Shown here: piece after piece, positions 49,840 through 59,500 of the stretch
How positions within the stretch are numbered: the first letter of the stretch is position 1
Layout: each line of letters starts with the position of its first letter
Assembly (NCBI GenBank): GCA_018698795.1
Contig: JABIPG010000030.1
Location: 1-64,000, forward strand
Direction: 5' to 3'
Length of the DNA stretch: 64,000 nt
From: Rhodospirillaceae bacterium
GTDB taxonomy: Bacteria > Pseudomonadota > Alphaproteobacteria > Rhodospirillales > Casp-alpha2
Notes under the pieces: generated by a model
The model's database searches: none
What the model was told of the DNA's origin: nothing
What the model saw: only the letters and a program-made list of their open reading frames with translations
Position numbers and translations under genes: made by a program

Positions 49840-51447
49840 GTGGAAAACCTAGGGGTGCGGCCCAGCCGATACGGCTTGGCTAATCATGGCCTTGATGGCG
49901 TCAAGACAGCGTACTGGAATCTCAGTGCAGCGCCATTGTTTGAACAAGCAATGCAGCGCAAGGAAGGCCAGCTGACAAAGCACGGCGCCTTTATCGCGCT
50001 GACCGGCGAACATACGGGGCGATCCCCGAATGACCGTTTCGTGGTCGAAGAACCCACCACCAAGGATGACATCTGGTGGGGCAATGTGAACCGGCCCATC
50101 AGCGAAGCGCATTTCGATGGCGTTTTGGCGAAAGTGCTTGCGCATATGAACGGCAAGGACGTGTTCGTGCAGGACTGCTACTGCGGCGCCAACCCGAATC
50201 ATCGGCTGCGCATCCGCCAGATTAGCGAAAACGCCTGGCACAATTTGTTTGCGCGCAACATGTTCATTCAGCCGCCGGCAGACGCGCTTGAAGATTTCGA
50301 GCCTGAATTCACGGTCCTGCAGGCGCCCAGTCTGACGGCCGATCCGGCTGCCGACGGCACCACGTCGGGAACCTTCATTCTGGTTCATCTGGCGCGCCGG
50401 ATGATCTTGGTCGGCGGTTCCGCGTATGCGGGTGAAATCAAGAAGTCGATCTTCTCGATCATGAACTACCTGATGCCGGAACAAGGCGTGCTGCCCATGC
50501 ACTGCTCGGCCAATATCGGCGCGGAGAACGATTCAGCCGTATTCTTCGGTCTTTCCGGCACCGGCAAAACGACACTTTCCGCTGATAGTTCGCGCACCCT
50601 CATCGGTGACGACGAACACGGTTGGGGTTCCGACGGCGTATTCAACTTCGAGGGCGGCTGTTACGCCAAGACCATTAACCTCACCCACGAAGCGGAACCC
50701 GAAATCTATGATCTCTGCCATACATTCGGCTCGATCATTGAGAACGTGGTCATGGACCCGCAAACGCGCGAGCTGGATTTCTTCGATTCCGCGCATTCTG
50801 AGAACGGTCGCGTGTCGTACGATATTGCTAAGGTCTCCAACGCATCCGAATCCGGCCAAGCGGGGCATCCGAGAAACATCGTCATGCTGACGTGCGATGC
50901 TTTCGGCGTTTTGCCGCCGATCAGCCAGTTGACGCCGGACCAGGCTATGTACCACTTCCTGAGCGGCTACACAGCGAAAGTGGCGGGTACCGAACGCGGT
51001 GTGAAGGAACCGTCGGCGACGTTTTCGACCTGTTTTGGCGGGCCGTTCATGCCGCGCCATCCGACCGTCTATGCCAAGCTGCTGGGCGAAAAGATGGCGG
51101 CGCACAACGCCAAGTGCTGGCTGGTGAATACCGGCTGGTCGGGCGGTGGTTATGGTGTTGGCGAGCGAATGAAAATCTCTTTCACGCGGGCGATGCTGAA
51201 TGCAGCGCTTCATGGCGAGCTTGATGGTGTCGAGTTTGTGGCCGACCCGAACTTCGGTGTGTTGGTCCCGCAATCGTGCCCGAACGTGCCGACGGAAATC
51301 CTCAACCCACGCAATACGTGGGCGGATAAGGATGCCTACGATGCCCAAGCACGGCATCTGACCGAGTTGTTCGAGAAAAATTTCGAGCAGTTTGAGCAGC
51401 ACGTTAACGAACAAGTGAAGGCTGCCGCCATTCGCGCCGCCGCCTGA
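49840..51447 (+). CDS. pckA: Phosphoenolpyruvate carboxykinase (ATP)
   Basis: FIALTGEHTGRSPNDRFVVEE, MHCSANIGAENDSAVFFGLSGTGKTTLSADSSRTLIGDDEHGW. Confidence 0.95.
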   Translation: MENLGVRPSRYGLANHGLDGVKTAYWNLSAAPLFEQAMQRKEGQLTKHGAFIALTGEHTGRSPNDRFVVEEPTTKDDIWWGNVNRPISEAHFDGVLAKVLAHMNGKDVFVQDCYCGANPNHRLRIRQISENAWHNLFARNMFIQPPADALEDFEPEFTVLQAPSLTADPAADGTTSGTFILVHLARRMILVGGSAYAGEIKKSIFSIMNYLMPEQGVLPMHCSANIGAENDSAVFFGLSGTGKTTLSADSSRTLIGDDEHGWGSDGVFNFEGGCYAKTINLTHEAEPEIYDLCHTFGSIIENVVMDPQTRELDFFDSAHSENGRVSYDIAKVSNASESGQAGHPRNIVMLTCDAFGVLPPISQLTPDQAMYHFLSGYTAKVAGTERGVKEPSATFSTCFGGPFMPRHPTVYAKLLGEKMAAHNAKCWLVNTGWSGGGYGVGERMKISFTRAMLNAALHGELDGVEFVADPNFGVLVPQSCPNVPTEILNPRNTWADKDAYDAQARHLTELFEKNFEQFEQHVNEQVKAAAIRAAA

Positions 51448-51471
51448 ACCAGCATTTGATCGCGATGATTT

Positions 51472-51507
51472 GGCCGGCGCCGCCATTGCGGTAGTGCCGG
51501 CCTTTTC
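51472..51507 (+). terminator. Intrinsic terminator downstream of pckA
   Basis: GGCCGGC...GCCGGCC perfect 7-bp stem followed by TTTT. Confidence 0.75.
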
Positions 51508-51583
51508 GCGCGTGCAATTGTGTGTTCAATGAGCGAAGCTGCCGCATGCGTGGGTATGAACGGCAGACAAGGGACGACGCTGG

Positions 51584-52801
51584 ATGAGCGCGGACAACAA
51601 TCCTGAGGTCAATCGTTTGCGGGTGCTCTGTGTGGACGACGAGGAATTGGTCCTGGATGTTATCCAAGGCATTCTCGCGACCCGAGGGATTTTCGAAGTG
51701 GTTCGCGAATCCCAAGCCCGCCACGCCCTCGAGCGCCTGGATAACGGCGAGCAATTTGAACTGCTGATCTCGGACCTCAACATGCCCGGCATGGACGGGA
51801 TCGAGTTTTTGCGCCATTTGGCGGCCCGTGAGTTCGCCGGCGGCATCGCCATCATCAGCGGCGTCGAGCGGCGCACCCTTGATGTCGTCGACAGCCTGGC
51901 CCGTGCGCACAATTTGAATTTCCTGGGCGCTCTGCAAAAACCCATCACCGGCGACAGCATCCGCAAGCTGATGGACGATTTCCAAAGGTTCGCTTCGGCT
52001 TCGGCCATTGGTGGTGCCGCTGAGGTGGTGCATGTCAATGTGGCGGAAATCCGAGCCGGTATGGATGGTGGTCAATTCGACGTCATGTTCCAACCCAAGG
52101 TTTCGGTAAAAACCCGCAAGGTGGTGGGCGCTGAAGCCCTGGTGCGCTGGCTGCACCCGACGCACGGCCTGTTGACGCCGGAATCGTTCGTGCCGGTGGC
52201 GGAAGAAGGCGGTGTGATTCACGATCTTACGGGGATCGTGTGTGCCTGCGTGGTGAATGCCGTCGCGCCTTGGAGCGATGCCGACAAAGACGTCAATATC
52301 TCGTTCAACGCCGCCGTCGATGATTTGGATGATATCATGCTGCCGGAGTTTGTGGTTGAGACCGCCGCAGCGGCGGGGCTGCCGCCAACCAACCTGACGC
52401 TGGAAGTCACTGAGAGCCAGGTCATGCATGGCTTGGTGCGTATCCTCGATACCTTGGCCCGGCTGCGCCTGAAAGGTGTCAGCCTGGCGATTGATGACTT
52501 CGGTACCGGGTTTTCATCGCTGGAACAATTGAAGCGCTGCCCGTTCACGGAGATGAAGATCGACAAGGCTTTCGTCACGGGCGCCGCCACCGATGGCGCC
52601 AGCCATGCGATTTTGGAATCGAGTATCGATCTGGCCCGCAAACTCGACATGCATGTGGTTGCCGAAGGGGTCGAGTCGCAAGAAGACTGGGATTTGATCG
52701 CCGACCTTGGCTGCGACGAAGCGCAAGGCTACTTCGTCGCCCAACCCATGGCCGCCGAAGACTTCCCCGAGTGGCGAGCCAGTTGGGAAGAGCGCCTCTG
52801 A
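51584..52801 (+). CDS. Response regulator with EAL domain
   Basis: REC (LRVLCVDDEELVLDVIQGIL, SDLNMPGMDGIEFL) and EAL (VVGAEALVRWLHPTHG, LAIDDFGTGFSSLEQLKRCPFTEMKID, VVAEGVES). Confidence 0.9.
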   Translation: MSADNNPEVNRLRVLCVDDEELVLDVIQGILATRGIFEVVRESQARHALERLDNGEQFELLISDLNMPGMDGIEFLRHLAAREFAGGIAIISGVERRTLDVVDSLARAHNLNFLGALQKPITGDSIRKLMDDFQRFASASAIGGAAEVVHVNVAEIRAGMDGGQFDVMFQPKVSVKTRKVVGAEALVRWLHPTHGLLTPESFVPVAEEGGVIHDLTGIVCACVVNAVAPWSDADKDVNISFNAAVDDLDDIMLPEFVVETAAAAGLPPTNLTLEVTESQVMHGLVRILDTLARLRLKGVSLAIDDFGTGFSSLEQLKRCPFTEMKIDKAFVTGAATDGASHAILESSIDLARKLDMHVVAEGVESQEDWDLIADLGCDEAQGYFVAQPMAAEDFPEWRASWEERL

Positions 52802-52870
52802 CATCGCCACCAGCAGGCATATTCTGCGTCAAAAACGCGGGTTGGAATCTGTTGATTTTAATAAGTTTAT

Positions 52871-53017
52871 AAAAAAATCTGGGGAACGAACCCAATTTCC
52901 TCAGCAATCAGACGCAAGGGTTATTTGACCGGCCCCAACCCCAAACAGCTCGGTCCCGGCGCTGAACATATTTACGATGTCAAATAGCGTGCCCGCACCG
53001 CCTTATGGCCATGCCGC
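52871..53017 (-). ncRNA. Candidate sRNA, paralog copy 2 (about 147 nt)
   Basis: Reverse strand: TTGCCT-16-TATATT promoter (53051..53024), CGCTATTTGACAT (52989..52977), 3' GAGGAAATTGGGTTCGTTCCCCAGATTTTTTT identical to copy 1. Confidence 0.65.
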
Positions 53018-53284
53018 ATTGCAAATATAGCATTAATTTCCAAAAAGGCAATAAATTCCTATTTCTTATATTGAGTGCGCTCCAACGATTCCGGCTTGCC
53101 CGCTTTTGATCCGGCGGCGGGAATGGTTTGGAGATTGAAAGACCGTCTTCCAAAAGCCAGTTGCAGAAGTGACCCCAAGTAATGACTGTGCACCCTGAGC
53201 TGGGCTGCCTATTATATCTTCGCATTTTCGGCTCGTTTTTCTGGCCCATTTTACAGGCTATATTACCGACCTACTTCACCGACC

Positions 53285-54247
53285 ATGACCGAGGCTTCGA
53301 TGACCGATATTGTTGTTTCCGCATTCTATCATTTTACGCGCTTTGACGACCCGTCTGCATTGCGCGGCCCGTTGCTGTCGGTGTTATCGGCGCATGACGT
53401 GCTGGGCACGGTGTTGTTGGCCCATGAGGGGGTGAACGGCACACTGGCCGGTTCGCGCGCCGGCATCGATGCGGCAATGGACGCCTTGCGGGCGTTGCCG
53501 GGCTGCGCCGCGCTTGAGCACAAGGAGTCGCACGCTGATGGAATGCCCTTCTATCGGCTGAAAGTGCGGCTCAAGAAAGAAATCGTCACGCTGGGGGTCG
53601 AGGGTGTCGATCCGGTGGCCAATGTCGGCACCTATGTCGACCCTGCTGAGTGGAACGACCTGATCAGCAATCCCGATACCATCGTCATCGATACCCGTAA
53701 CGACTACGAGGTCGGGATCGGCACCTTTGCCGGCGCGATCAATCCCGAAACGCCGACATTCCGAGATTTCCCGAAATGGTTCGAAGCGCACCGCGCCGAG
53801 CTTGAAGGCAAGAAAGTCGCCATGTTCTGCACGGGCGGCATCCGCTGCGAAAAATCCACCTCGTACCTCAAGGGCGAAGGGATTGAGGATGTGTATCATC
53901 TCAAGGGTGGTGTCTTGAAATACTTGGAAGACATGCCTGAAACCGAGAGCCTGTGGCAGGGCGATTGCTTTGTGTTCGATCAGCGCGTTGCGGTCACGCA
54001 TGGGCTGGAAATCGGCGAGTACGAGCTGTGCCATGCCTGCCGTCACCCCTTGAACAAACAACAACGTCAATCGCCCAGCTACGTGCCGGGTGTATCATGC
54101 GAACACTGTATCAGCGAGCGCACCGATGATCAGCGCCACCGCTATGCTGCCCGCCAAGCACAGATGGAACGTGCCGAAGTGCTGGGCGTGGCGCACGTCG
54201 GCGCGGTATTTGATGACACCCCCAAGAAAGGCGCGGGCGGGGCATAG
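53285..54247 (+). CDS. trhO: tRNA uridine(34) hydroxylase / rhodanese-related protein (TrhO/YceA family)
   Basis: LLAHEGVNGTLAGSRAGIDA, VIDTRNDYEVGIGTFAGAINPETPTFRDFP, FCTGGIRCEKSTSYLKGEG. Confidence 0.9.
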   Translation: MTEASMTDIVVSAFYHFTRFDDPSALRGPLLSVLSAHDVLGTVLLAHEGVNGTLAGSRAGIDAAMDALRALPGCAALEHKESHADGMPFYRLKVRLKKEIVTLGVEGVDPVANVGTYVDPAEWNDLISNPDTIVIDTRNDYEVGIGTFAGAINPETPTFRDFPKWFEAHRAELEGKKVAMFCTGGIRCEKSTSYLKGEGIEDVYHLKGGVLKYLEDMPETESLWQGDCFVFDQRVAVTHGLEIGEYELCHACRHPLNKQQRQSPSYVPGVSCEHCISERTDDQRHRYAARQAQMERAEVLGVAHVGAVFDDTPKKGAGGA

Positions 54248-54252
54248 CGCGC

Positions 54253-54936
54253 ATGGGCGATCAAATCCCGATCTTGTATTCGTTCCGGCGGTGTCCCTAT
54301 GCGATGCGCGCCCGCATGGCGATTGCGGTCAGCGAACAAAGCTGTGCACTGCGCGAAGTGGTGCTGAGGGATAAGCCGCCAGAAATGCTCGAAGCGTCTC
54401 CCAAAGGTAAGGTGCCGGTGCTGGTGTTGCCGGACGGACAAGTTTTGGATGAAAGCTATGACATCATGCGTTGGGCATTGGGCCTGCATGACCCCGACGG
54501 CTGGCTTGCGCCGATGGCTAGTGTAGCCAGCGCAGCCAGTGCGGCCAGTGACGCCGATGAGGTATTAGGGCTGATTGCCGAAAACGATGGCCCGTTCAAA
54601 GAACATTTGGATCGCTATAAATACGCCAACCGCTATGAAGAAGAGGGCGCGGACCCGATTGATCATCGCACTCACGGATTGAAGTTTATCGAAAAGCTCG
54701 ACGCCCGCTTGGCCGAGGGCGCGTATTTATGTGGTGGCCGGTTCACCCTGGCCGATGCCGCTGTCGCGCCGTTCATCCGCCAGCTCGCCAATACGGACCG
54801 AGATTGGTTCGATGCGCAAAACCTCCCGGGCGTGCAGCGCTGGTTGGACGGCATTTTAGAATCTGATTTATTCCTTCACATCATGCAGAAATACCCGGCC
54901 TGGGCGCCAGGCGTGGATGAGCCCGCGTTTCCCTAA
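54253..54936 (+). CDS. Glutathione S-transferase family protein
   Basis: ILYSFRRCPYAMRARMAIAV, PKGKVPVLVLPDGQVLDESYDIMRW, all-alpha C-terminal part. Confidence 0.85.
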   Translation: MGDQIPILYSFRRCPYAMRARMAIAVSEQSCALREVVLRDKPPEMLEASPKGKVPVLVLPDGQVLDESYDIMRWALGLHDPDGWLAPMASVASAASAASDADEVLGLIAENDGPFKEHLDRYKYANRYEEEGADPIDHRTHGLKFIEKLDARLAEGAYLCGGRFTLADAAVAPFIRQLANTDRDWFDAQNLPGVQRWLDGILESDLFLHIMQKYPAWAPGVDEPAFP

Positions 54937-55291
54937 ACGTTATAGCCATTATCTTGTTCGGACCGAGAAGGTGGGTTTGAGGGGGGGCACTCAAAGGGCG
55001 AGATCAGTCGTGAGCGCAAATATTGGCGAGTAATCGCAATTGGCCATCTGTGGGCAATCTGTCCAAATTCGTTGTGGCCGGGCTTGAGGATGGGTTGAGT
55101 TTGGAGAGCCTGCAAACACTGTTAACAAATATGACAGCCGTTTCTAGCCATAAACGGACGTTGCACTGGCAGCCATTCGAAGGGTCTACCGATCGTCTAT
55201 CGATAGAATTTACAGCACTTGAGATGTTTGGCATCAAAAGGCTTCGTCGAGCCGAATAGTTGGTGGCTTTCTAAGATGAAAGCATCTAATA

Positions 55292-55314
55292 TTATACAAT
55301 AATTTATTGTACAA
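55292..55314. promoter_or_regulatory. 23-bp operator-like palindrome TTATACAATAA-T-TTATTGTACAA
   Basis: 11-bp arms with one mismatch, 11 bp upstream of the GTG start at 55326. Confidence 0.6.
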
Positions 55315-55325
55315 AGATCGCTCAA

Positions 55326-55697
55326 GTGAAACTCTCTCGGACTTTTCCAACATGGGTCGCCATATTAGCCCTCATCTTTCAGGGGGCGATTCCGCTGGGA
55401 CTGGCCTTGCCGTCTTTCCATTCATCAGAACCCTTAGTCATTTGCACACAGTTTGGCCCACGTCTCGTCTATCCGGGTGAAGAACCTGGGAAGAGTCGCC
55501 AGGAAACGTCCGACGAAACCAATTGTGCGGTTTGTATCAGCGTTGAAGCTGCGCGTTTATCGGCACCAAGTCGTCGCTCTGGTGAATGCGTATATTTCAA
55601 TCCGCAAACCGTAGAGTATTTTGCGACAGCGGCATCTTTGGCCATCATGCGAAAGGATTCTCGCATCTGGCCTCGGGCGCCGCCCTTTATGACCTGA
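55326..55697 (+). CDS. Small secreted/membrane protein, DUF2946-like
   Basis: N-terminal hydrophobic segment then NCAVCISVE CXXC; upstream of DsrE-like gene. Confidence 0.5.
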   Translation: MKLSRTFPTWVAILALIFQGAIPLGLALPSFHSSEPLVICTQFGPRLVYPGEEPGKSRQETSDETNCAVCISVEAARLSAPSRRSGECVYFNPQTVEYFATAASLAIMRKDSRIWPRAPPFMT

Positions 55698-55785
55698 ACT
55701 TATAGAGAGCTCACTACAATTTACGCGTTAACGGAGAAGCATTGGCTTCCAACGTTAAGACGCGCCACAAGATAAGGTCATAACA

Positions 55786-56241
55786 ATGAAACACCTCAAA
55801 CACACTGCGATTGCTCTGTCGATCACGCTGGCGCTACTCGTCAGCTTCAACCCATCAGTGACGCACGCCGCTGACGCCAAAGCCGGGTTATTCGTCAACT
55901 TAACAACGGATGATACGTGGGCCGCTACCAAGGCGATTATGTTTGCCCACAAAAAGGCATTGAAAAACGGCTTACAACCGGTGGCTATTTGGTTGAATGT
56001 CCGCGGGATTTATTTGGCGGACAAGAAGCGCCCGTCTCATACCCACGGATTGATGAAAGCTAACGTACAGCAAATGCTTCAAGCCTTTATCAAAGACGGC
56101 GGCACGGTCTATGCCTGCCAGGCTTGTAGCAAAGCAGCGGGATTGACACCTGACAGCTTCATCGACGGCGTAAAGATGGGTAATGAGAAAGCTATTGTCG
56201 GACTGATTGCGGATCCGAATGTAAAAACGCTGAGTTGGTAA
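55786..56241 (+). CDS. Secreted DsrE/DsrF-like family protein
   Basis: Signal peptide (ALSITLALLVSFNPSVTHA), DsrE-like FVNLTTDDTWAATKAIMFAHKKALKNGLQPVAIWLNV, CQACSKAAGL. Confidence 0.8.
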   Translation: MKHLKHTAIALSITLALLVSFNPSVTHAADAKAGLFVNLTTDDTWAATKAIMFAHKKALKNGLQPVAIWLNVRGIYLADKKRPSHTHGLMKANVQQMLQAFIKDGGTVYACQACSKAAGLTPDSFIDGVKMGNEKAIVGLIADPNVKTLSW

Positions 56242-56247
56242 GGGTAC

Positions 56248-56285
56248 AAGGAAGGGTGGGGCCATTCGGCTCCACCCTTCTTCCT
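56248..56285 (+). terminator. Hairpin terminator after DsrE-like gene
   Basis: GAAGGGTGG-GGCCATTCGGCT-CCACCCTTC 9-bp stem followed by TTCCT. Confidence 0.6.
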
Positions 56286-56548
56286 ATCAACTGACGGCTT
56301 GAAGTCATGTGTCCGGTCACAGCATGTATGTCTCCATCGGGTCATAAGCCGTCGAAAATTCCCGTCGATCATTCCATTCACCTTGTCTCAGTCTCCGGCA
56401 GCCCAAACCCGCAATTTTCGGTGCCGAGATTTGCTCCGCACCCCTGTCCTAACCCCTTGCTGGCCCTGGTTTTGCAGGCTGTTTTCAGGTTGCGGTCAGG
56501 TTGCCATGGTTAATGAGCGCAAGGCGGGGATATTAACCATACGCCGTA

Positions 56549-59500
56549 ATGATCGTCGGTCGGGACATTGACGATCCCTTGAGTGCTTTTTTGTGGGGAT
56601 GTTCAGCCATGGCTGATAAAATCGATAGCGAAAATCTTGTCCTGAATGGAAGTTTCGAAGACGTCACCGAGGCGCGGGGACGCGGCGGGCGCGGCGGCCA
56701 TCGCGATCACCACCACCACCATCATCATCGCGGCAATGCGGAGCTGACCGGTTGGCAGGTCGCCGACGGGCCGGGGCCGGATGTCATTGCCAGCCGCTGG
56801 TTGCCGTCCGCCGATGGTGCACGCCATATCGAGCTCGACGGCAGCGGCGCGCGCAACACCAACAGTGCGATCTTCCAAGATGTTCCCACTGGCGGCACCG
56901 GCACGTTCACGCTGTCTTTCAGCTATGCCGCGCCGCCCTTCAGCCGCTCGTCATCAAACGGCATCGAAGTTCTGTGGGATGGCCAGGTCATTGATACCAT
57001 CACCGCCAGCGGCGGCAGGGGCCTGGATTGGCAGAGCTTCAGCTATGAGCTCGACGGTGCGGGCGACCTGACCCGCTTGGAATTCCGTGCCGTCGGCAGT
57101 GACGACGGGCGTGGCGGATATCTCGACGATGTCAGCATCGTCGCAACCGAGCCGCCACCACTGTTCACCGACGCCGACGACACCGTGATGTTGGCGGATG
57201 ACGATCCCGAATACGGGGAAGGCGCGGCCTACGATGCACTCGACGGCGATGACGTCGTTACCGGCGGCGAGCTTGCCGACACCATCAACGGCAACACCGG
57301 CAACGACACACTCAACGGCGGCGCTGGTGACGACATCTTGATCGGTGGCGCTGATGATGAGGTCATGGTCGAGCGCGAACGGGTGATTGAGCATGATCTT
57401 TCCGGCCTCACCGAGACGCCGACACCGGGTGTCGACCCGGCGCATTTCAATATGGCCAACGACCACGCGGTGTCGCTCAGCTTCGTGGGCGAGGACGCCA
57501 GCTACCGAAACACCGTCGGTATGTACAAAATCGGCGAAAATGGTGAGATCACCGATGTTGAGATCATCTTCCGCGATGCCTCGGAAAGCCGTTGGGGCGG
57601 CACCACGCCGGGTACCAGCGTCGATCTCGATCTTGCGGCGGGCGACAGTTTCGGCCTGTTCATCGTGGCCAACGGCGCGCACGAAAAAGCGCTTCGTCAC
57701 ATGCATGAAGGCCATTTCGAATTCCGTAACGATGATGGTTCTCTGGCAACGCTGGATAGCGATCAGCCGGAATTGGTGTTCATTGATTCCCGTGGGCGTG
57801 CCAAGGAAGTCAAAAGTGCAGTGTATCATTCCGTCGCAGATGCCGGCAATTTGGCGCTTAACGGCGACGACGCAGTCCATGTGACTTCTGCCGATAACGG
57901 CGACGGCGGCATGCGTCTGGCGTTTGAGGATCAAAGAATCCGCGATGATGATCACGATCATCACCATGGCCATCACCATGGCCATCATCGCCATCACGGG
58001 CGCCATGGCGAGCCCGATTTCAACGATGTTGTTATCGATCTCAGCTTCGCACCAGTAATTGAAACTTATCTGGAGGCGGCTTCGGACGTTGATTTGCTGA
58101 TCGGTGGCGATGGCAAAGACAGTTTGTTCGGCGGTTTCGGCGATGATGTTCTCGAAGGTGGTGCCGGCCAAGACCAATTGGATGGCGGCAAGGGAAAGGA
58201 CGATCTCTACGGCAACGGCGGCGCTGACGTCATTTATGGCCGTGGCGGCAAGGACAAGCTCGTCGGCGGCGCCGGTGATGACGATTTACGCGGCGGTGCC
58301 GGTGACGATTTGCTGAAGGGCGGCAATGGCGACGACATCCTGCGCGGCGGCATCGGCGATGATGATCTGCGCGGCGGCGCCGGGAACGATAAACTGATCG
58401 GCGGTGACGGTGCCGACACCATCAATGGCGAAGCCGGCGATGATATCGTGCGCCTGAGCTTTGATGAGGCGGGTGGCGACGTGATGGACGGCGGCTTGGG
58501 TACGGACAAGTTGTCGATCAGGGTGCAGACCGACGATCTGGCCGACGTCAATGTGGTCAATGCACTGGTCGATCTCGGCAGTTTCATTCTCAATAACGCC
58601 GATGCATCGAGCAATGCCGGCCCTAGTGCGGCCTTCGCGGCGCTTGGCCTGGAAGTCCGCAATTTCGAAGATATCGACATCACGGTCATCGATTCCGAAA
58701 CCGGCGAAGAGGTGCCAGGATTTCTAACGCCCGATATCGCACTTGCGATCGCCCCTGTGGGCGGTAACGAAGACACCGCCATTGCACTCTCCATTTCCGC
58801 CGCGGTTACCAATGCGCCGGACCTTTTTGATATCGAAATTATCGTCGCCGGCTTGCCGGCGGGTGCGGTGCTTTCCGCCGGCACCGATAACGGTGACGGC
58901 TCCTACACCCTGGCGGCAGCCGATCTGGCCGGCTTGACGTTGACGCCGCCGGCCGACAGCAGCGATGATATCGAATTGACGGTCAATGCCGCTGCCACCA
59001 GCCGGATTACCGGCTTGGTGACCGACGCCGCGCCCGTTGTCGCCGCAGTTGGCGTCGATGCCGTTGCCGATATGGCAGCACTTTCGGTCGCCAATCCGGC
59101 GTTGCTCGATCTGTTGGCTGGTGACGATGTCATCGAAGGCACAGACGGCAAGGACACTCTGCAGGGTTTCGGCGGCAATGATACGCTTACCGGTGGCGCC
59201 GGTGGCGATACGCTGATCGGGGATGGGGTATCCGGCATGTTGAGCGGCGCCCTGGCCATATCCACCCAACTTGGCGATCTTGACGGATCTGAAGTATTGG
59301 CGCTGAGCGTCGCTGGTTTGCCTGCCGGAGTGACGCTCTCGGCCGGCACCGATGACGGCGCCGGGACAGTCTCCCTGACCCCAGCGCAATTGACGGGCCT
59401 GACCATGACAGCGCCGGCGAACGTCGGCAATTTTACTCTGACCATCAGCGCACTGACGACAGACACCGATCCCGATAGCGGCGCGCAAACGACGGCGACC

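Noticed and set aside
50533-52429. Minus-strand ORFs 50533-51486 and 51404-52429 antisense to pckA and the EAL gene
   Set aside because: The plus-strand genes have unambiguous family motifs; the antisense translations show none.
52871-53051. sRNA-like copies as 6S RNA or SRP RNA
   Set aside because: I could not see the long closing stem and central bubble expected of 6S, nor the conserved SRP apical motif. A covariance-model scan would decide.
55023-55259. 78-aa plus-strand ORF upstream of the DUF2946-like gene
   Set aside because: TTG start and no recognisable motif. Could be real, but I cannot support it.
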